Assembly (NCBI RefSeq): GCF_002007115.1
Contig: NZ_MVAD01000002.1
Location: 682,001-746,000 of the forward strand
DNA length: 64,000 nt
Direction of reading: 5' to 3'
Source of the DNA: Massilia sp. KIM
GTDB taxonomy: Bacteria > Pseudomonadota > Gammaproteobacteria > Burkholderiales > Burkholderiaceae_D
Part shown: piece after piece, positions 7,982 to 16,001 of the stretch
Layout: each line of letters begins with the position of its first letter
Position numbering within the stretch: the stretch's first letter is position 1
Notes under the pieces: model-generated
What the model saw: the letters and a program-made list of their open reading frames with translations, nothing else
Told to the model about the DNA's origin: nothing
Databases searched by the model: none
Made by a program: the position numbers and the translations under genes

Positions 7982-8983
7982 ATGAAACGCGTCAGCCTGA
8001 CTCAATACCTGGTGGAGGAACAACGCCTGCACCAGAACATCAACGCCGAGCTGCGCCTCCTGATCGAGGTCGTCGCGCGCGCCTGCAAGCGCATCAGCTT
8101 CTCGGTGGGCAAGGGCGCCCTCGGCGAAGTGCTGGGCAGCGCCGAGACCGAGAACATCCAGGGCGAAGTGCAGAAGAAGCTGGACGTGATCTCCAACGAG
8201 ATCCTGCTGGAGGCCAACGAGTGGGGCGGCCACCTGGCCGCCATGGCCTCGGAAGAGATGGAAAGCATCCGCCAGATCCCGAGCCGCTACCCGAAGGGCG
8301 AATTCCTGCTGCTCTTCGATCCGCTCGACGGTTCCTCCAACATCGACGTCAACGTCTCGATCGGCACCATCTTCTCGGTCCTAAAGGCGCCGGAAGGCAT
8401 GACGCAGCCCACTGAGCAGGACTTCCTGCAGCCAGGCACCGCCCAGGTCGCCGCCGGCTACGCGGTCTACGGCCCGCAGACCATGCTGGTCCTAACCACC
8501 GGCAATGGCGTGCACTGCTTCACCCTGGACCGCGAGATGGGTTCCTGGGTGCTCACCGAGAGCAATATGCAGATTCCGCCGTCGACCAAGGAATTCGCGA
8601 TCAACATGTCGAACAAGCGTCACTGGTATCCGCCGGTGCAGCGCTACGTCGACGAGCTGCTGGCCGGCAGCACCGGCCCGCGCGGCAAGGATTTCAACAT
8701 GCGCTGGATCGCCTCGATGGTGGCCGACGTGCACCGCATCCTCAACCGCGGCGGCATCTTCATGTACCCGGCCGACCTGCGCGATCCGGGGCAGCCGGGC
8801 AAGCTGCGCCTGATGTACGAAGCCAACCCGATGGCCATGATCGTCGAGCAGGCCGGCGGGGCCGCGACCGACGGACTGGGACGCATCATGGACATTCCGC
8901 CGTCCAAGCTGCACCAGCGCGTGCCGGTGTTCCTGGGCTCGAAGGAAGAAGTCGAGGTCGTGACCGGCTATCACCAGCAGTAA
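7982..8983 (+). CDS. fbp: Fructose-1,6-bisphosphatase, class I
   Basis: A gluconeogenic enzyme hydrolysing fructose-1,6-bisphosphate to fructose-6-phosphate in the cytosol. The protein (333 aa) has the class I signature [20 protein letters not shown], including the metal-binding DPLDGSS, the N-terminal allosteric-like segment ([14 protein letters not shown]), and [20 protein letters not shown] near the C-terminus with the family metal-ligand Glu. AAAGGAAG lies just before the ATG. It sits 45 bp behind pepN on the same strand and is followed by a strong terminator hairpin at 9002-9040. Confidence 0.96.
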   Translation: MKRVSLTQYLVEEQRLHQNINAELRLLIEVVARACKRISFSVGKGALGEVLGSAETENIQGEVQKKLDVISNEILLEANEWGGHLAAMASEEMESIRQIPSRYPKGEFLLLFDPLDGSSNIDVNVSIGTIFSVLKAPEGMTQPTEQDFLQPGTAQVAAGYAVYGPQTMLVLTTGNGVHCFTLDREMGSWVLTESNMQIPPSTKEFAINMSNKRHWYPPVQRYVDELLAGSTGPRGKDFNMRWIASMVADVHRILNRGGIFMYPADLRDPGQPGKLRLMYEANPMAMIVEQAGGAATDGLGRIMDIPPSKLHQRVPVFLGSKEEVEVVTGYHQQ

Positions 8984-9001
8984 GCCATCTTCACGGCGCG
9001 A

Positions 9002-9046
9002 CGCCACAAGCTTGCGATACACACTAGCAAGTTTGTGGCGTTGTTT
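9002..9046 (+). terminator. fbp terminator hairpin
   Basis: A 14-bp stem (9002-9015 with 9027-9040, a single G-U pair) and an 11-nt loop are followed by TTGTTT. It separates fbp from the tRNA promoter. Confidence 0.7.
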
Positions 9047-9048
9047 GC

Positions 9049-9054
9049 TAGAAT
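9049..9054 (+). promoter_or_regulatory. Putative -10 box of tRNA-Thr
   Basis: TAGAAT with an upstream TTTGC lies 12 bp before the mature tRNA 5' end. The -35 region is not recognisable, perhaps because it overlaps the preceding terminator hairpin. Confidence 0.5.
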
Positions 9055-9066
9055 ACGGTTCTTTCC

Positions 9067-9142
9067 GCCGCTGTAGCTCAGTCGGTAGAGCAGCGCATTC
9101 GTAATGCGAAGGTCACCAGTTCGATTCCGGTCAGCGGCACCA
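9067..9142 (+). tRNA. tRNA-Thr (anticodon CGT)
   Basis: A 76-nt cloverleaf: acceptor GCCGCTG pairs with CAGCGGC, the D-arm is GCTCAGTCGGTAGAGC, the anticodon stem-loop has CGT at 9100-9102, and the T-arm contains GTTCGATTC. The 3' CCA is encoded. It reads ACG threonine codons. A terminator follows at 9162-9195. Confidence 0.97.
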
Positions 9143-9161
9143 AGATTCAGTAATAAGTTCA

Positions 9162-9195
9162 AAGGGTTACAAGCGAAAGCATGTAGCCCTTTTTT
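9162..9195 (+). terminator. tRNA-Thr terminator
   Basis: AAGGGTTACA pairs with TGTAGCCCTT (one G-U pair) around a 10-nt loop, followed by a run of six T. Confidence 0.8.
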
Positions 9196-9310
9196 CTTTG
9201 TTGTCGTATTCCACTGCTCGTTTAACCGGCATGCAACTAGCTTCGCCTCCAGTTTGGTCTGTTCGCCGTGCGGTGGCACCTGGTCTTTGCTTACGCCGGT
9301 ATTGTGGCGG

Positions 9311-9316
9311 TACGAT
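9311..9316 (+). promoter_or_regulatory. Putative -10 box, leaderless arrangement
   Basis: TACGAT lies 6 bp upstream of the ATG at 9323, and no Shine-Dalgarno is visible. This mirrors the TAGAAT-ATG spacing at the LacI gene. Confidence 0.35.
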
Positions 9317-9322
9317 AACGCC

Positions 9323-10069
9323 ATGACCAGCTACTCAGCTCCCTCAGTACACGTATGCCCCGGGTGTAACGCCTTCTTTCTTCGTCGGCGGCTACGCAGC
9401 ATCAACTTCTTCGGCACGCGGGATTGGTCCGATGGCGTGCCAACGATGTCCTGGCATCAGGAACCCTTGGTCCGGTGTAACGCTTGCGCGGCGCTATTCT
9501 GGCTGGACGATATCGAGCCCGTCGGAGTCATGCCCAAGGCGGAAAGACCCATTGGTCGGTTGACGAGGGCCTGGCTGCGTTGGCGCGGCGACCCGGGAGG
9601 ACAACTTCGGGCGTACGAAGAATGGACCGAAACCATGAGGTCATGGGGACAGGCGCAGTATGTCGGTCGGGTCAATTTTGACGACGTGGTGTACGTTTTG
9701 TCGCGCTCGAAGGGCGTGGACAGGAACCGGGTGCTCTGGCTCCGGAATCGCATCTGGTGGTGTTTGAACGACCGCTACCGCACCCGATCCGATGGTTCCC
9801 GTGTCCTCGACGGGCCAAGCTGGCCAGCGGCCGCCGAGCGGTCCAATATGGAGGTCATCCTGGACATGCTGCGAGATGGCGAGCAGCATCCGCGCAGCAT
9901 GATCCAGCAAGGAGAACTGCTACGCTTGCTGGGCCGTTTCGACGAAGCAATTGCTGTGCTCAGGGCTGTGCCGGCAGACGGGCATAGCGAGGGCCGGGCG
10001 GTGAAAATCGAAGCACTTTCACGAAAAGGTGACACCGAAGTACGAGAACTGAGCCCCCCGACTTGGTGA
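9323..10069 (+). CDS. Hypothetical protein with N-terminal zinc ribbon
   Basis: I do not recognise the family. The 248-aa product starts with two CxxC pairs (Cys12/15 in CPGC, Cys52/55 in CNAC), a likely zinc ribbon. A mixed central part rich in Trp and Arg follows. The last ~60 residues (QQGELLRLLGRFDEAIAVLR) look like one or two TPR-type helices. It is cytoplasmic by absence of a signal or membrane segment. The ATG at 9323 is used because the open frame upstream runs into the tRNA. Base composition is lower in GC than its neighbours, and it sits directly downstream of a tRNA 3' end, a common insertion point, so recent acquisition is possible. Confidence 0.6.
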   Translation: MTSYSAPSVHVCPGCNAFFLRRRLRSINFFGTRDWSDGVPTMSWHQEPLVRCNACAALFWLDDIEPVGVMPKAERPIGRLTRAWLRWRGDPGGQLRAYEEWTETMRSWGQAQYVGRVNFDDVVYVLSRSKGVDRNRVLWLRNRIWWCLNDRYRTRSDGSRVLDGPSWPAAAERSNMEVILDMLRDGEQHPRSMIQQGELLRLLGRFDEAIAVLRAVPADGHSEGRAVKIEALSRKGDTEVRELSPPTW

Positions 10070-10434
10070 TCATTAGAAGCTTGATGGGGCGTCACCGGTC
10101 ATGCATACGCTGTCGCAAGCTCGCGTCATGGCCCCGGCTGTAGAAAGTCCTGGACAGGTCATCGGCTTGGCTGCATACGGATCCGGGTGCGCTAACCCCG
10201 ACACTCGGTGGCGAAATCCGAACTCGCACGCCCACGGCCTGAGCAGCCCTGTGCTTGGAGCGCTCGGTGCAAACGCTCCGTGCCTCGGCGCGCTTCGAGA
10301 GCGGTTGGATCCGCCCTTTCCGCGTTCAGGTCGCCGGCCGTGGCCGATTGAGTTGGCCTACCCCCGAAAAGTCTGCCCACGACCTCCCCCATGAGTCGAA
10401 TGCCGATCGCCCGTCGGAAGGGATATATCGGAAC
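10070..10434. other. Intergenic stretch without a convincing gene
   Basis: 365 bp between the zinc-ribbon gene and the DUF2325 gene. Short open frames exist on both strands, but none has a ribosome site, consistent codon bias or a recognisable product. I see no clear terminator, repeat or transposase remnant. Confidence 0.5.
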
Positions 10435-11628
10435 TCAGGCGCGCTGCGCCGCCGGGCTGTCGCTGCCGGCGTCCTGCAAGCCACGCGCCAGGCTCGATAC
10501 GCTGGGATTCTCGACGAAGACGCAGCGCTTGCCGGTGCGCTTGCAATGGTCCTTGACCCGCCAATAGGCGGCGTGGCTGATGCAGCCGGTCTGGCAGATC
10601 ACGAGGTCGGCCGCCGCCAGGCTGGCGTCGAGCAGGCTGCTGCTGTCTTCGAGTCCGCCGTCATGGTGGGCGAACTGTCCGCCCGCGCGTTCGATCAGGC
10701 TGCGGTAGCTCGGGACATTGGCGCTGCGCCCACCGACGCACAGCACGCTGCGGTTGTAGAGCCGCACCGGCAGCGCCTCGGGCGCCGGCGCAGGCGCAGC
10801 GGCAGGCTCCTCGCGGGGCGCTGGCGTCTCGCTGCGCACCGCCTTCAGTTCGGCCAGCTGAGCTTTGAGCGCTCCCTCGCGCGCCTCCAGCTGCGCGACC
10901 CGGTTGGCGAGGCGCTGGCGGGTGTCGAGCTCCGGCACCGCGGCGGCGAGCCGCTCCAGTTCCAGGCGCAGTTGCTGGATCTCGGTGTCCTTGGCGATCG
11001 CCCCCGCGCGCGCCTGCATCAGGAGCCGTTCCTGGCGCGCGGCCTGGTCGGCCTTGTCCTGCACCAGCGCCCGGCAACGTTCCTGCATGCGCGTCAGTTC
11101 GCGCTCCAGCCGACCGTTCTCTGCAAGCACCGCCTTGAACCTGTCGATGTCGGCGCGGGCGCAGGCGCCGGCCTGATGCTGGACCATGTGGATGTCGCGG
11201 CACATCTTTTCCTCGAGGGCGGCGTCGCAGCGCGGATGGCTCAGGCCGGCCCAGAAGGCGCCGGCGACCTCGCCGGCCGCCACCGCCGCGTCCCACAGCG
11301 CGCCGACTTCCTCGACGGTCCTGGCGGCGCGAAAGCGCGCGATGGCCACCGCATAGCGGCGCTCCAGCTCTTTCTGCACCGCCTCGGCCACCGGCGTGCG
11401 CGCCAGGCACTCGCTGACCGCGCCCACGTGGATTTCATAGTCGTCGTGCAACAGGCGGCCGCCGGTCACTTTCTCGACCAGCTTGCGCAGCACGCCCAGG
11501 GGCAGTCCGACCCCGATCAGGGGGCAGTGGCAGGCATGGCTGAGTTCCCAGACCCGGCGCCGCCGCGATCCCTGAGGTACATGGGCACAGGGCAGGCCGG
11601 GATCGCGCAGGGCTTCTTTCTCGCACAT
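10435..11628 (-). CDS. DUF2325 domain protein with coiled coil, Fur-boxed
   Basis: A 397-aa cytoplasmic protein. The N-terminal half is helical with several Cys and His (CHCPLIGVGL). Residues ~165-260 form a long coiled coil (ENGRLERELTRMQERC... RLANRVAQLEAREGALKAQLAELK). The C-terminal ~95 residues are a DUF2325 domain (VLCVGGRSANVPSYRSLIE... HHDGGLEDSSSLLD... ADLVICQTGCISHAAYWRVK). The molecular function is unknown; the domain resembles small Rossmann-like modules. GGAGCGATCC precedes the ATG. A good Fur box lies about 20 bp upstream of the start, so expression is expected to rise under iron limitation. It stands alone: no iron-transport gene is adjacent. Confidence 0.85.
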   Translation of the reverse strand: MCEKEALRDPGLPCAHVPQGSRRRRVWELSHACHCPLIGVGLPLGVLRKLVEKVTGGRLLHDDYEIHVGAVSECLARTPVAEAVQKELERRYAVAIARFRAARTVEEVGALWDAAVAAGEVAGAFWAGLSHPRCDAALEEKMCRDIHMVQHQAGACARADIDRFKAVLAENGRLERELTRMQERCRALVQDKADQAARQERLLMQARAGAIAKDTEIQQLRLELERLAAAVPELDTRQRLANRVAQLEAREGALKAQLAELKAVRSETPAPREEPAAAPAPAPEALPVRLYNRSVLCVGGRSANVPSYRSLIERAGGQFAHHDGGLEDSSSLLDASLAAADLVICQTGCISHAAYWRVKDHCKRTGKRCVFVENPSVSSLARGLQDAGSDSPAAQRA

Positions 11629-11648
11629 GGATCGCTCCGCATCTAATT

Positions 11649-11667
11649 GATAATGATTCTCATTCGT
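11649..11667 (-). promoter_or_regulatory. Fur box upstream of the DUF2325 gene
   Basis: GATAATGATTCTCATTCGT matches the 19-bp Fur consensus (GATAATGATAATCATTATC) at 14 positions, including an intact first half. It lies in an AT-rich patch, 21 bp upstream of the start codon. Confidence 0.75.
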
Positions 11668-12100
11668 ATTTTATACAGGATGAGCTTCGATGCAAGCGAA
11701 ATCTGGCGTGCGGGCGGCATGCAGACGGCATTTGCCGGCGCGATGCAAGCAGGATCGCGGCGGATAGCCGAGCTCTGTTAGTCAGCGCACGGTCCGGTCA
11801 CCTTGTCCGTTGTATTTTTTGTATCGCGGCGCAGTGGTCCGATTCTGCGCTCGTGTCGGACGCCACGAGGCGTGCGCCCGGCCACGACGACGGAATGGCG
11901 ACTATCTTCGCAAGTGTTGAGCTCGCTTTGTGCTCAGGCCTCGAAAACCTGACTAAGGGCAAAGTCTTTCGACACTGGTTGATGTAGCGCAGGCCATTCT
12001 CGTCGCTTCGTTCATTAGCGGGCGAAATCGAGGAAGAATGTGGTGGACAGTCGAGTATCGGTCTACTCCGCGTTGGTCAAATTTTTACGAGGGATACATC
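11668..12100. other. Long upstream region of the DUF883-like gene
   Basis: About 430 bp without an open frame I would call. It leads into the plus-strand gene at 12101. A few short inverted repeats occur but I cannot assign a riboswitch or a convincing promoter. Confidence 0.45.
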
Positions 12101-12964
12101 ATGGATAATCAGAAGTCAACCGAGGGAAAAGGCAGCGACGCAAGCCAAGGCGCAGGTTCGAGCATCGGTAAAAGCCAGGATTCCAATCTCGGCAAGAGCA
12201 GCACCGGTGCGTCGGGTTCCAGCCTGGGCAGCGGCGCGTCGGGCGGCAGCCTCGGCAGCACCAACGCCTCGCCGAGCAGCGCAACCAGCACCAGCAGCGG
12301 CGCCGTCGGCGGCACCAGCAACGCCAGCAGCGGCGCAGGCAGCAGCGGTTCGCTGGGCGGCAGCGCCGGTAGCGGCAGCTCGCTCGGCAGCAGCTCGAGC
12401 AGCGGCAATTCCGCCAGCGGCACCTCCGCCAGCGGCAACTCGCTGAACAGCACCAGCGGCGGCAACAGCGGTCTGGGTTCGTCCACCTCGGGCAGCACCA
12501 TGGGCAGCACTACCGGCACCAGCGCCGGCAGCTCCGTGGGCAGCAGCGGCAGCATGGGCGGCGCCAGCGCAGGCCAGTCCGGCCAGTCCGACATGAACGC
12601 CGACCAGCAGCAAAACGGCATCAAGGGCGCGCTGTCGAACATCACCCCGGACCGCGTGCACCAGGGCATCGACAAGGCAGCCCAGGCCGCCCAGCCGCTG
12701 GTGGACCGCCTGGTCAGCACCGCCCACGCCGGCGTCGACCGCGTCACCGGCATGCTGAGCGGCGCCCAGCAAAGCATGGGCCAGCGCCAGCAGCAGCTGA
12801 ACGAGAAGTACCAGGACCTGAGCACCCAGGGCCGCGAGTACGTCCGCAACAATCCGGGCAGCGCCGTGCTGGCCGCGATCGGCATCGGCTTCGTGCTGGC
12901 CAAGCTGCTGGGCGGTTCGAGCGACAAGCGCGACTCCCGCTACCGCGACTATCGCGACTATTGA
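12101..12964 (+). CDS. Ser/Gly-rich protein with C-terminal DUF883 (ElaB/YqjD-like) membrane anchor
   Basis: A 287-aa protein in two parts. Residues ~15-165 are a low-complexity tract almost wholly of Ser, Gly, Thr, Ala and Asn with short repeats such as GSSLGSG, SASGTSASGNS and GSTMGSTTGT. The C-terminal ~110 residues carry an amphipathic helical stretch (AAQAAQPLVDRLVSTAHAGV) and one membrane segment, NPGSAVLAAIGIGFVLAKLL, the form seen in DUF883/ElaB proteins, which tether to the inner membrane and have been linked to ribosomes and stress in E. coli. The protein ends in a charged RDSRYRDYRDY tail. The ATG at 12101 follows CGAGGGA; an upstream in-frame ATG lacks a ribosome site. A clean terminator follows. 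Confidence 0.75.
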   Translation: MDNQKSTEGKGSDASQGAGSSIGKSQDSNLGKSSTGASGSSLGSGASGGSLGSTNASPSSATSTSSGAVGGTSNASSGAGSSGSLGGSAGSGSSLGSSSSSGNSASGTSASGNSLNSTSGGNSGLGSSTSGSTMGSTTGTSAGSSVGSSGSMGGASAGQSGQSDMNADQQQNGIKGALSNITPDRVHQGIDKAAQAAQPLVDRLVSTAHAGVDRVTGMLSGAQQSMGQRQQQLNEKYQDLSTQGREYVRNNPGSAVLAAIGIGFVLAKLLGGSSDKRDSRYRDYRDY

Positions 12965-12994
12965 TCGCGGACCGCCTTCCGGCGGGAAGTAGAG

Positions 12995-13032
12995 AGCCCG
13001 GCCAGCCTATGCTCGGCCGGGCTTTGTTTTTT
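12995..13032 (+). terminator. Intrinsic terminator of the DUF883-like gene
   Basis: AGCCCGGCC (12995-13003) pairs perfectly with GGCCGGGCT (13015-13023), followed by TTTGTTTTTT. It separates this gene from the convergent MocR gene. Confidence 0.9.
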
Positions 13033-13061
13033 GTGCAGCGTCGAAGCGCAGGGGCGGATCG

Positions 13062-14513
13062 TCAAGCCTGCCCGCCGCCCGCCACTTCTCCTGAGTCGCC
13101 AAGGATCGCCGCCAGCCGGTCGAGGGCCGGATCGATGTCGAGCACCTCGATGGCTCCCAGCCCGAACAGCAGGCCCTGGCGCGCCGGTCCGGTATAAAAG
13201 CCGTCCAGCGGATACAGGCCGACTTCGACCCGGCGCGCCAGTCGCAGCAGCGCCGGCAAGTCCACCGGTCGCCGGAACAGCGCGGCCACGTGCAGGCCGC
13301 AGTCCGCGGGCAGCGCCTCTAGCCAAGGCGCGAGGTCACCGTCCAGCCGCGCCAGCAGGCGCTTGCGCCGCGCCGCATACACCGCATGCACGCGCCGGAT
13401 GTGGCGTCCCAGCTCGCCGCTGTCGATGAAATCCGCCAGCGCCCCCTGGGTGAGGGTGTTCACGTGCCAGTCGCTCAAATGCTTGGCCGCCGCCACCGCC
13501 TGCAGGATGGCGGGCGGCGCGATCAGGTAGCCGCAACGCAGCTCGGGCAGCAGCACTTTCGAGAAGGTGCCGACGTAGGCCACGATGCCGTGCCGGTCCA
13601 TGCTCTGCAGGCTGTCGGCCGCTTGCACCCCGTAGCGGAAGGCGCTGTCGTAGTCGTCCTCGATGACCACCGCGCCGATCGCGCGCGCCCGCTCCAGCAG
13701 GGCGCGACGGCGCGGCGCGCTCATCGCCATCCCGAGCGGGAACTGGTGGGCGGGCGTGACGTAGACCAGGCGCACTCCCTCCGGAATCCGCTCAGGCACG
13801 ATGCCTTCCTCGTCCACCGGCACGCCGACCACGGTCGCGCCCTGGCTGGCGAACAGCAGGCGCGCCGGTGGGTAGCCCGGTTCCTCCATTGCGACCGTGC
13901 ATCCGGGTTCGACCAGCACGCGCGCGATCAGGTCGAGCGCCTGCTGGGCGCCGGCGGTCACCACCACGTCCGAGGCCGTGCAGCGCACGCCGCGCGTGAA
14001 GCCGGCATGGCGCGCGATCGCCTGGCGCAGCGCCGGCAGGCCTTCCGCCTCGCCGTAGCGCCCCGGCGCGCCGGGCGAGCGCAGGGCGCGCAGCAGGCAG
14101 CGCCGCCATGCTTCGTGCGGAAAGCGGGCGTGCGCCACGGCGCCGCCGATGAATTCGTAGCGCGACTGCCCGGCGGGCGCGGCATGGTGCAGGGGCCGCT
14201 CCAGGCTGGCCCAGCGCGCCAGGGTGGCGGCGCCGGCCAGCTCGCCGGCGGCGACCGGGCGCGGCGCTGCCTGGGGCGTGGCGCGCACGAAGCTGCCGGC
14301 GCCCACGCGCGCGCTCACGTAGCCGTCGCGCGCCAGGCGCAGGTAGGCTTCGGCCACGGTCTTGCGCGACACGCCGAGCTGGCTTGCCAGCAGGCGCGAA
14401 GGCGGCAACTGGACGCCGTCGGCGAGGCGGCCGCCGCGGATGGCCTCGCGCAGCTGACGGAACAGTTGGCCGGCGAGATCCTTGCGGCCTTCGAGCAAGA
14501 GATGCAATTCCAT
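13062..14513 (-). CDS. MocR-type PLP-dependent GntR-family transcriptional regulator
   Basis: A 483-aa regulator with an N-terminal winged helix-turn-helix of GntR type (LFRQLREAIRGGRLADGVQLP, SRKTVAEAYLRL) joined to an aminotransferase-fold effector domain. The PLP lysine is in GTFSKVLLPELRCGYL, near residue 317. Other fold-type-I markers are VVIEDDYDSAFRY and VYVTPAHQFPLG. MocR proteins sense PLP or amino-acid-derived ligands and often control a divergent neighbour. Here the divergent neighbour is the papain-like gene at 14751, so regulation of that gene or of itself is possible but unproven. Confidence 0.92.
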   Translation of the reverse strand: MELHLLLEGRKDLAGQLFRQLREAIRGGRLADGVQLPPSRLLASQLGVSRKTVAEAYLRLARDGYVSARVGAGSFVRATPQAAPRPVAAGELAGAATLARWASLERPLHHAAPAGQSRYEFIGGAVAHARFPHEAWRRCLLRALRSPGAPGRYGEAEGLPALRQAIARHAGFTRGVRCTASDVVVTAGAQQALDLIARVLVEPGCTVAMEEPGYPPARLLFASQGATVVGVPVDEEGIVPERIPEGVRLVYVTPAHQFPLGMAMSAPRRRALLERARAIGAVVIEDDYDSAFRYGVQAADSLQSMDRHGIVAYVGTFSKVLLPELRCGYLIAPPAILQAVAAAKHLSDWHVNTLTQGALADFIDSGELGRHIRRVHAVYAARRKRLLARLDGDLAPWLEALPADCGLHVAALFRRPVDLPALLRLARRVEVGLYPLDGFYTGPARQGLLFGLGAIEVLDIDPALDRLAAILGDSGEVAGGGQA

Positions 14514-14657
14514 GGTGTGGTCGAAAAATTGGCTCCCTTATTGTCGCCGAACTGGCGCCGTCGTGTGCGGATTGGCTTCCTGCGGCCGGGCAGCAGCACC
14601 CGCGGCGATCAAGGCCGCATCCTGCTGGGCTTGCACTGCGTATCTAGGAGCGGAGAA

Positions 14658-14697
14658 CCTTCTACCGCTTCGGTGCGGGAAGGGGGTTTATTTTTTT
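14658..14697 (+). terminator. Plus-strand terminator-like hairpin with no obvious gene to terminate
   Basis: CCTTC..CCGC pairs with GCGG-GAAGG around a TTCGGT loop (two-base bulge), followed by GGGTTTATTTTTTT. It faces the plus strand, yet the last plus-strand gene upstream already has its own terminator. It lies 53 bp before the papain-like gene and could be a leader attenuator or the end of a small transcript. Confidence 0.55.
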
Positions 14698-14750
14698 GCA
14701 TTGACATGGGGTGACGGCAGGCCGGCCCCGTGGCCGTTTGGAGACGCGTC

Positions 14751-15389
14751 GTGGCGAGATACCAGCAAACTTTTACGAACTCCTGCGGGGCGGCGTCGCT
14801 CATGTGCGCCGCCTCGGAATTGGGCGTGGACCATCTTCCTAAACGCGGTCTGTGGTCGACCAGGGAACCCGGAACGCCAATCACCGGCAACACCACCGAA
14901 GTGTACGAAGCGCTGCGCGGTTGGGACAGCAAGCCCTACGAGAACGCGCTGGTGAGCGGCCAGGCCAAGGTCGAGAAGGCGATCTACGCGGTGACGAGCG
15001 GCGACATGGCCAGTTATTCCTTGCCCAGCCGGGTGATCGCGGCTGCCCGGCTGATGGGCCTGGATGTCAAAATGTATGCCGCTCCGGGGGCCTATAAATC
15101 CCTGCTCCAGTGGCTGTACAAGGATCAGCTCCAGGCCTGCGAGGACCAGGGCATCACGATTCTGCACACCGCCTCGCCGGGACCGACCGGGGCGGAGCGC
15201 GAACTCGTCATTGTCTCCACCTTCAAGATCGGACTGCATTACGTCTTGCGGCGTCCCTTGAACGGCCAGTCTCCCTTCGAGTACATGGACCCCGCCGACG
15301 GGGGCGAATACCGCGACTTCGAGAGCATGAATACCTGGTCGAAATGCTACGAGCGGACGGGGATTTCCTTCATCCTCTCGCGACCCTAG
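14751..15389 (+). CDS. Papain-like (C39-type) cysteine peptidase-fold protein
   Basis: A 212-aa protein of no named family that I recognise. The N-terminus RYQQTFTNSCGAASLMCAA has the Q...N-x-C-G-A-A-S pattern of C39/papain-like peptidases, with the presumed nucleophile at Cys12. A later GLHYVL His and an EYMDPADGG Asp are spaced as the rest of a Cys-His-Asp triad. There is no signal peptide and no membrane segment, so it is not a C39 transporter domain. Start choice: GTG at 14751 with GGAG seven bases upstream is preferred over a GTG at 14730. It is divergent from the MocR regulator. Confidence 0.6.
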   Translation: MARYQQTFTNSCGAASLMCAASELGVDHLPKRGLWSTREPGTPITGNTTEVYEALRGWDSKPYENALVSGQAKVEKAIYAVTSGDMASYSLPSRVIAAARLMGLDVKMYAAPGAYKSLLQWLYKDQLQACEDQGITILHTASPGPTGAERELVIVSTFKIGLHYVLRRPLNGQSPFEYMDPADGGEYRDFESMNTWSKCYERTGISFILSRP

Positions 15390-15528
15390 CAAGCCTGCGT
15401 GCCCGACGCGCCTGCCGCCGGGTGAACCAGCCTGCCCCGATTGGCCTCCCGGCTTTGCCTCGCATTGGCATCCCCGCGCCCGGGGCCGGCCTCTTACCAT
15501 GGACGCATCAACACACCAGGGAGCCATC

Positions 15529-15969
15529 ATGAACGCACGTATCGACTACTACAAGGCCTCGCGCGAGGCCACCAACGCCATGCTGGCGCTGGAAAAGGCG
15601 GTCTCCGGCTTCGGCCTCGAACCCGCGCTGCTGCACCTCGTCTATACCCGGGTGTCGCAGATCAACGGCTGCGCCTTCTGCGTCGACCTGCACACCGCGG
15701 ACGCGCGCAAGGCTGGCGAGACCGAGCGCCGCCTGCATGGCCTGACCGTATGGCGCGAGACGCCTTTTTTCAGCCCGCGCGAGCGCGCGGCCCTGGGCTG
15801 GGCCGAATCGCTGACCCGGCTGCCGGAGACCGGGGCGGGCGACCCCGAGTACGCGCAGCTTCGCGAGCACTTCAGCGACAAGGAGATGGTCGACCTGACG
15901 GTGGCGATCATCGCCATCAATGGCTGGAACCGGCTCGGCGTGGGCTTTCGCAAGCAGCCGGCGGCCTGA
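15529..15969 (+). CDS. AhpD-like carboxymuconolactone decarboxylase-family protein
   Basis: A small (146 aa) all-helical cytoplasmic protein of the AhpD/CMD family. The redox motif is C48-A-F-C51 followed by His55 (INGCAFCVDLH), the arrangement used by alkylhydroperoxidase D for peroxide reduction. The C-terminal VDLTVAIIAINGWNRLGVGF is also typical. AGGGAG precedes the ATG at 15529. It converges with the RND operon. The electron donor is unknown; general peroxide defence is the likely role. Confidence 0.9.
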   Translation: MNARIDYYKASREATNAMLALEKAVSGFGLEPALLHLVYTRVSQINGCAFCVDLHTADARKAGETERRLHGLTVWRETPFFSPRERAALGWAESLTRLPETGAGDPEYAQLREHFSDKEMVDLTVAIIAINGWNRLGVGFRKQPAA

Positions 15970-16001
15970 GCGCGGGCCGGTGGCCAGCGCTCAGGGCGCC
16001 G

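Noticed and set aside
9067..9142. tRNA-Thr as an active integration site
   Set aside because: No integrase gene and no repeated copy of the tRNA 3' end were seen in the window, so only a weak suspicion of past insertion is kept.
9104..9322. An N-terminal extension of the zinc-ribbon gene back into the tRNA
   Set aside because: The extension would begin within tRNA-Thr and cross its terminator; the ATG at 9323 has its own -10 box.
10101..10394. A 97-codon open frame in the gap before the DUF2325 gene
   Set aside because: No ribosome site, Pro/Arg-rich random-looking product, and no related pattern; treated as non-coding.
12116..12927. Minus-strand Leu/Pro/Ala-rich frames opposite the Ser/Gly-rich gene
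   Set aside because: They are the mirror of AGC/GGC codon runs and carry no start signal or family motif.
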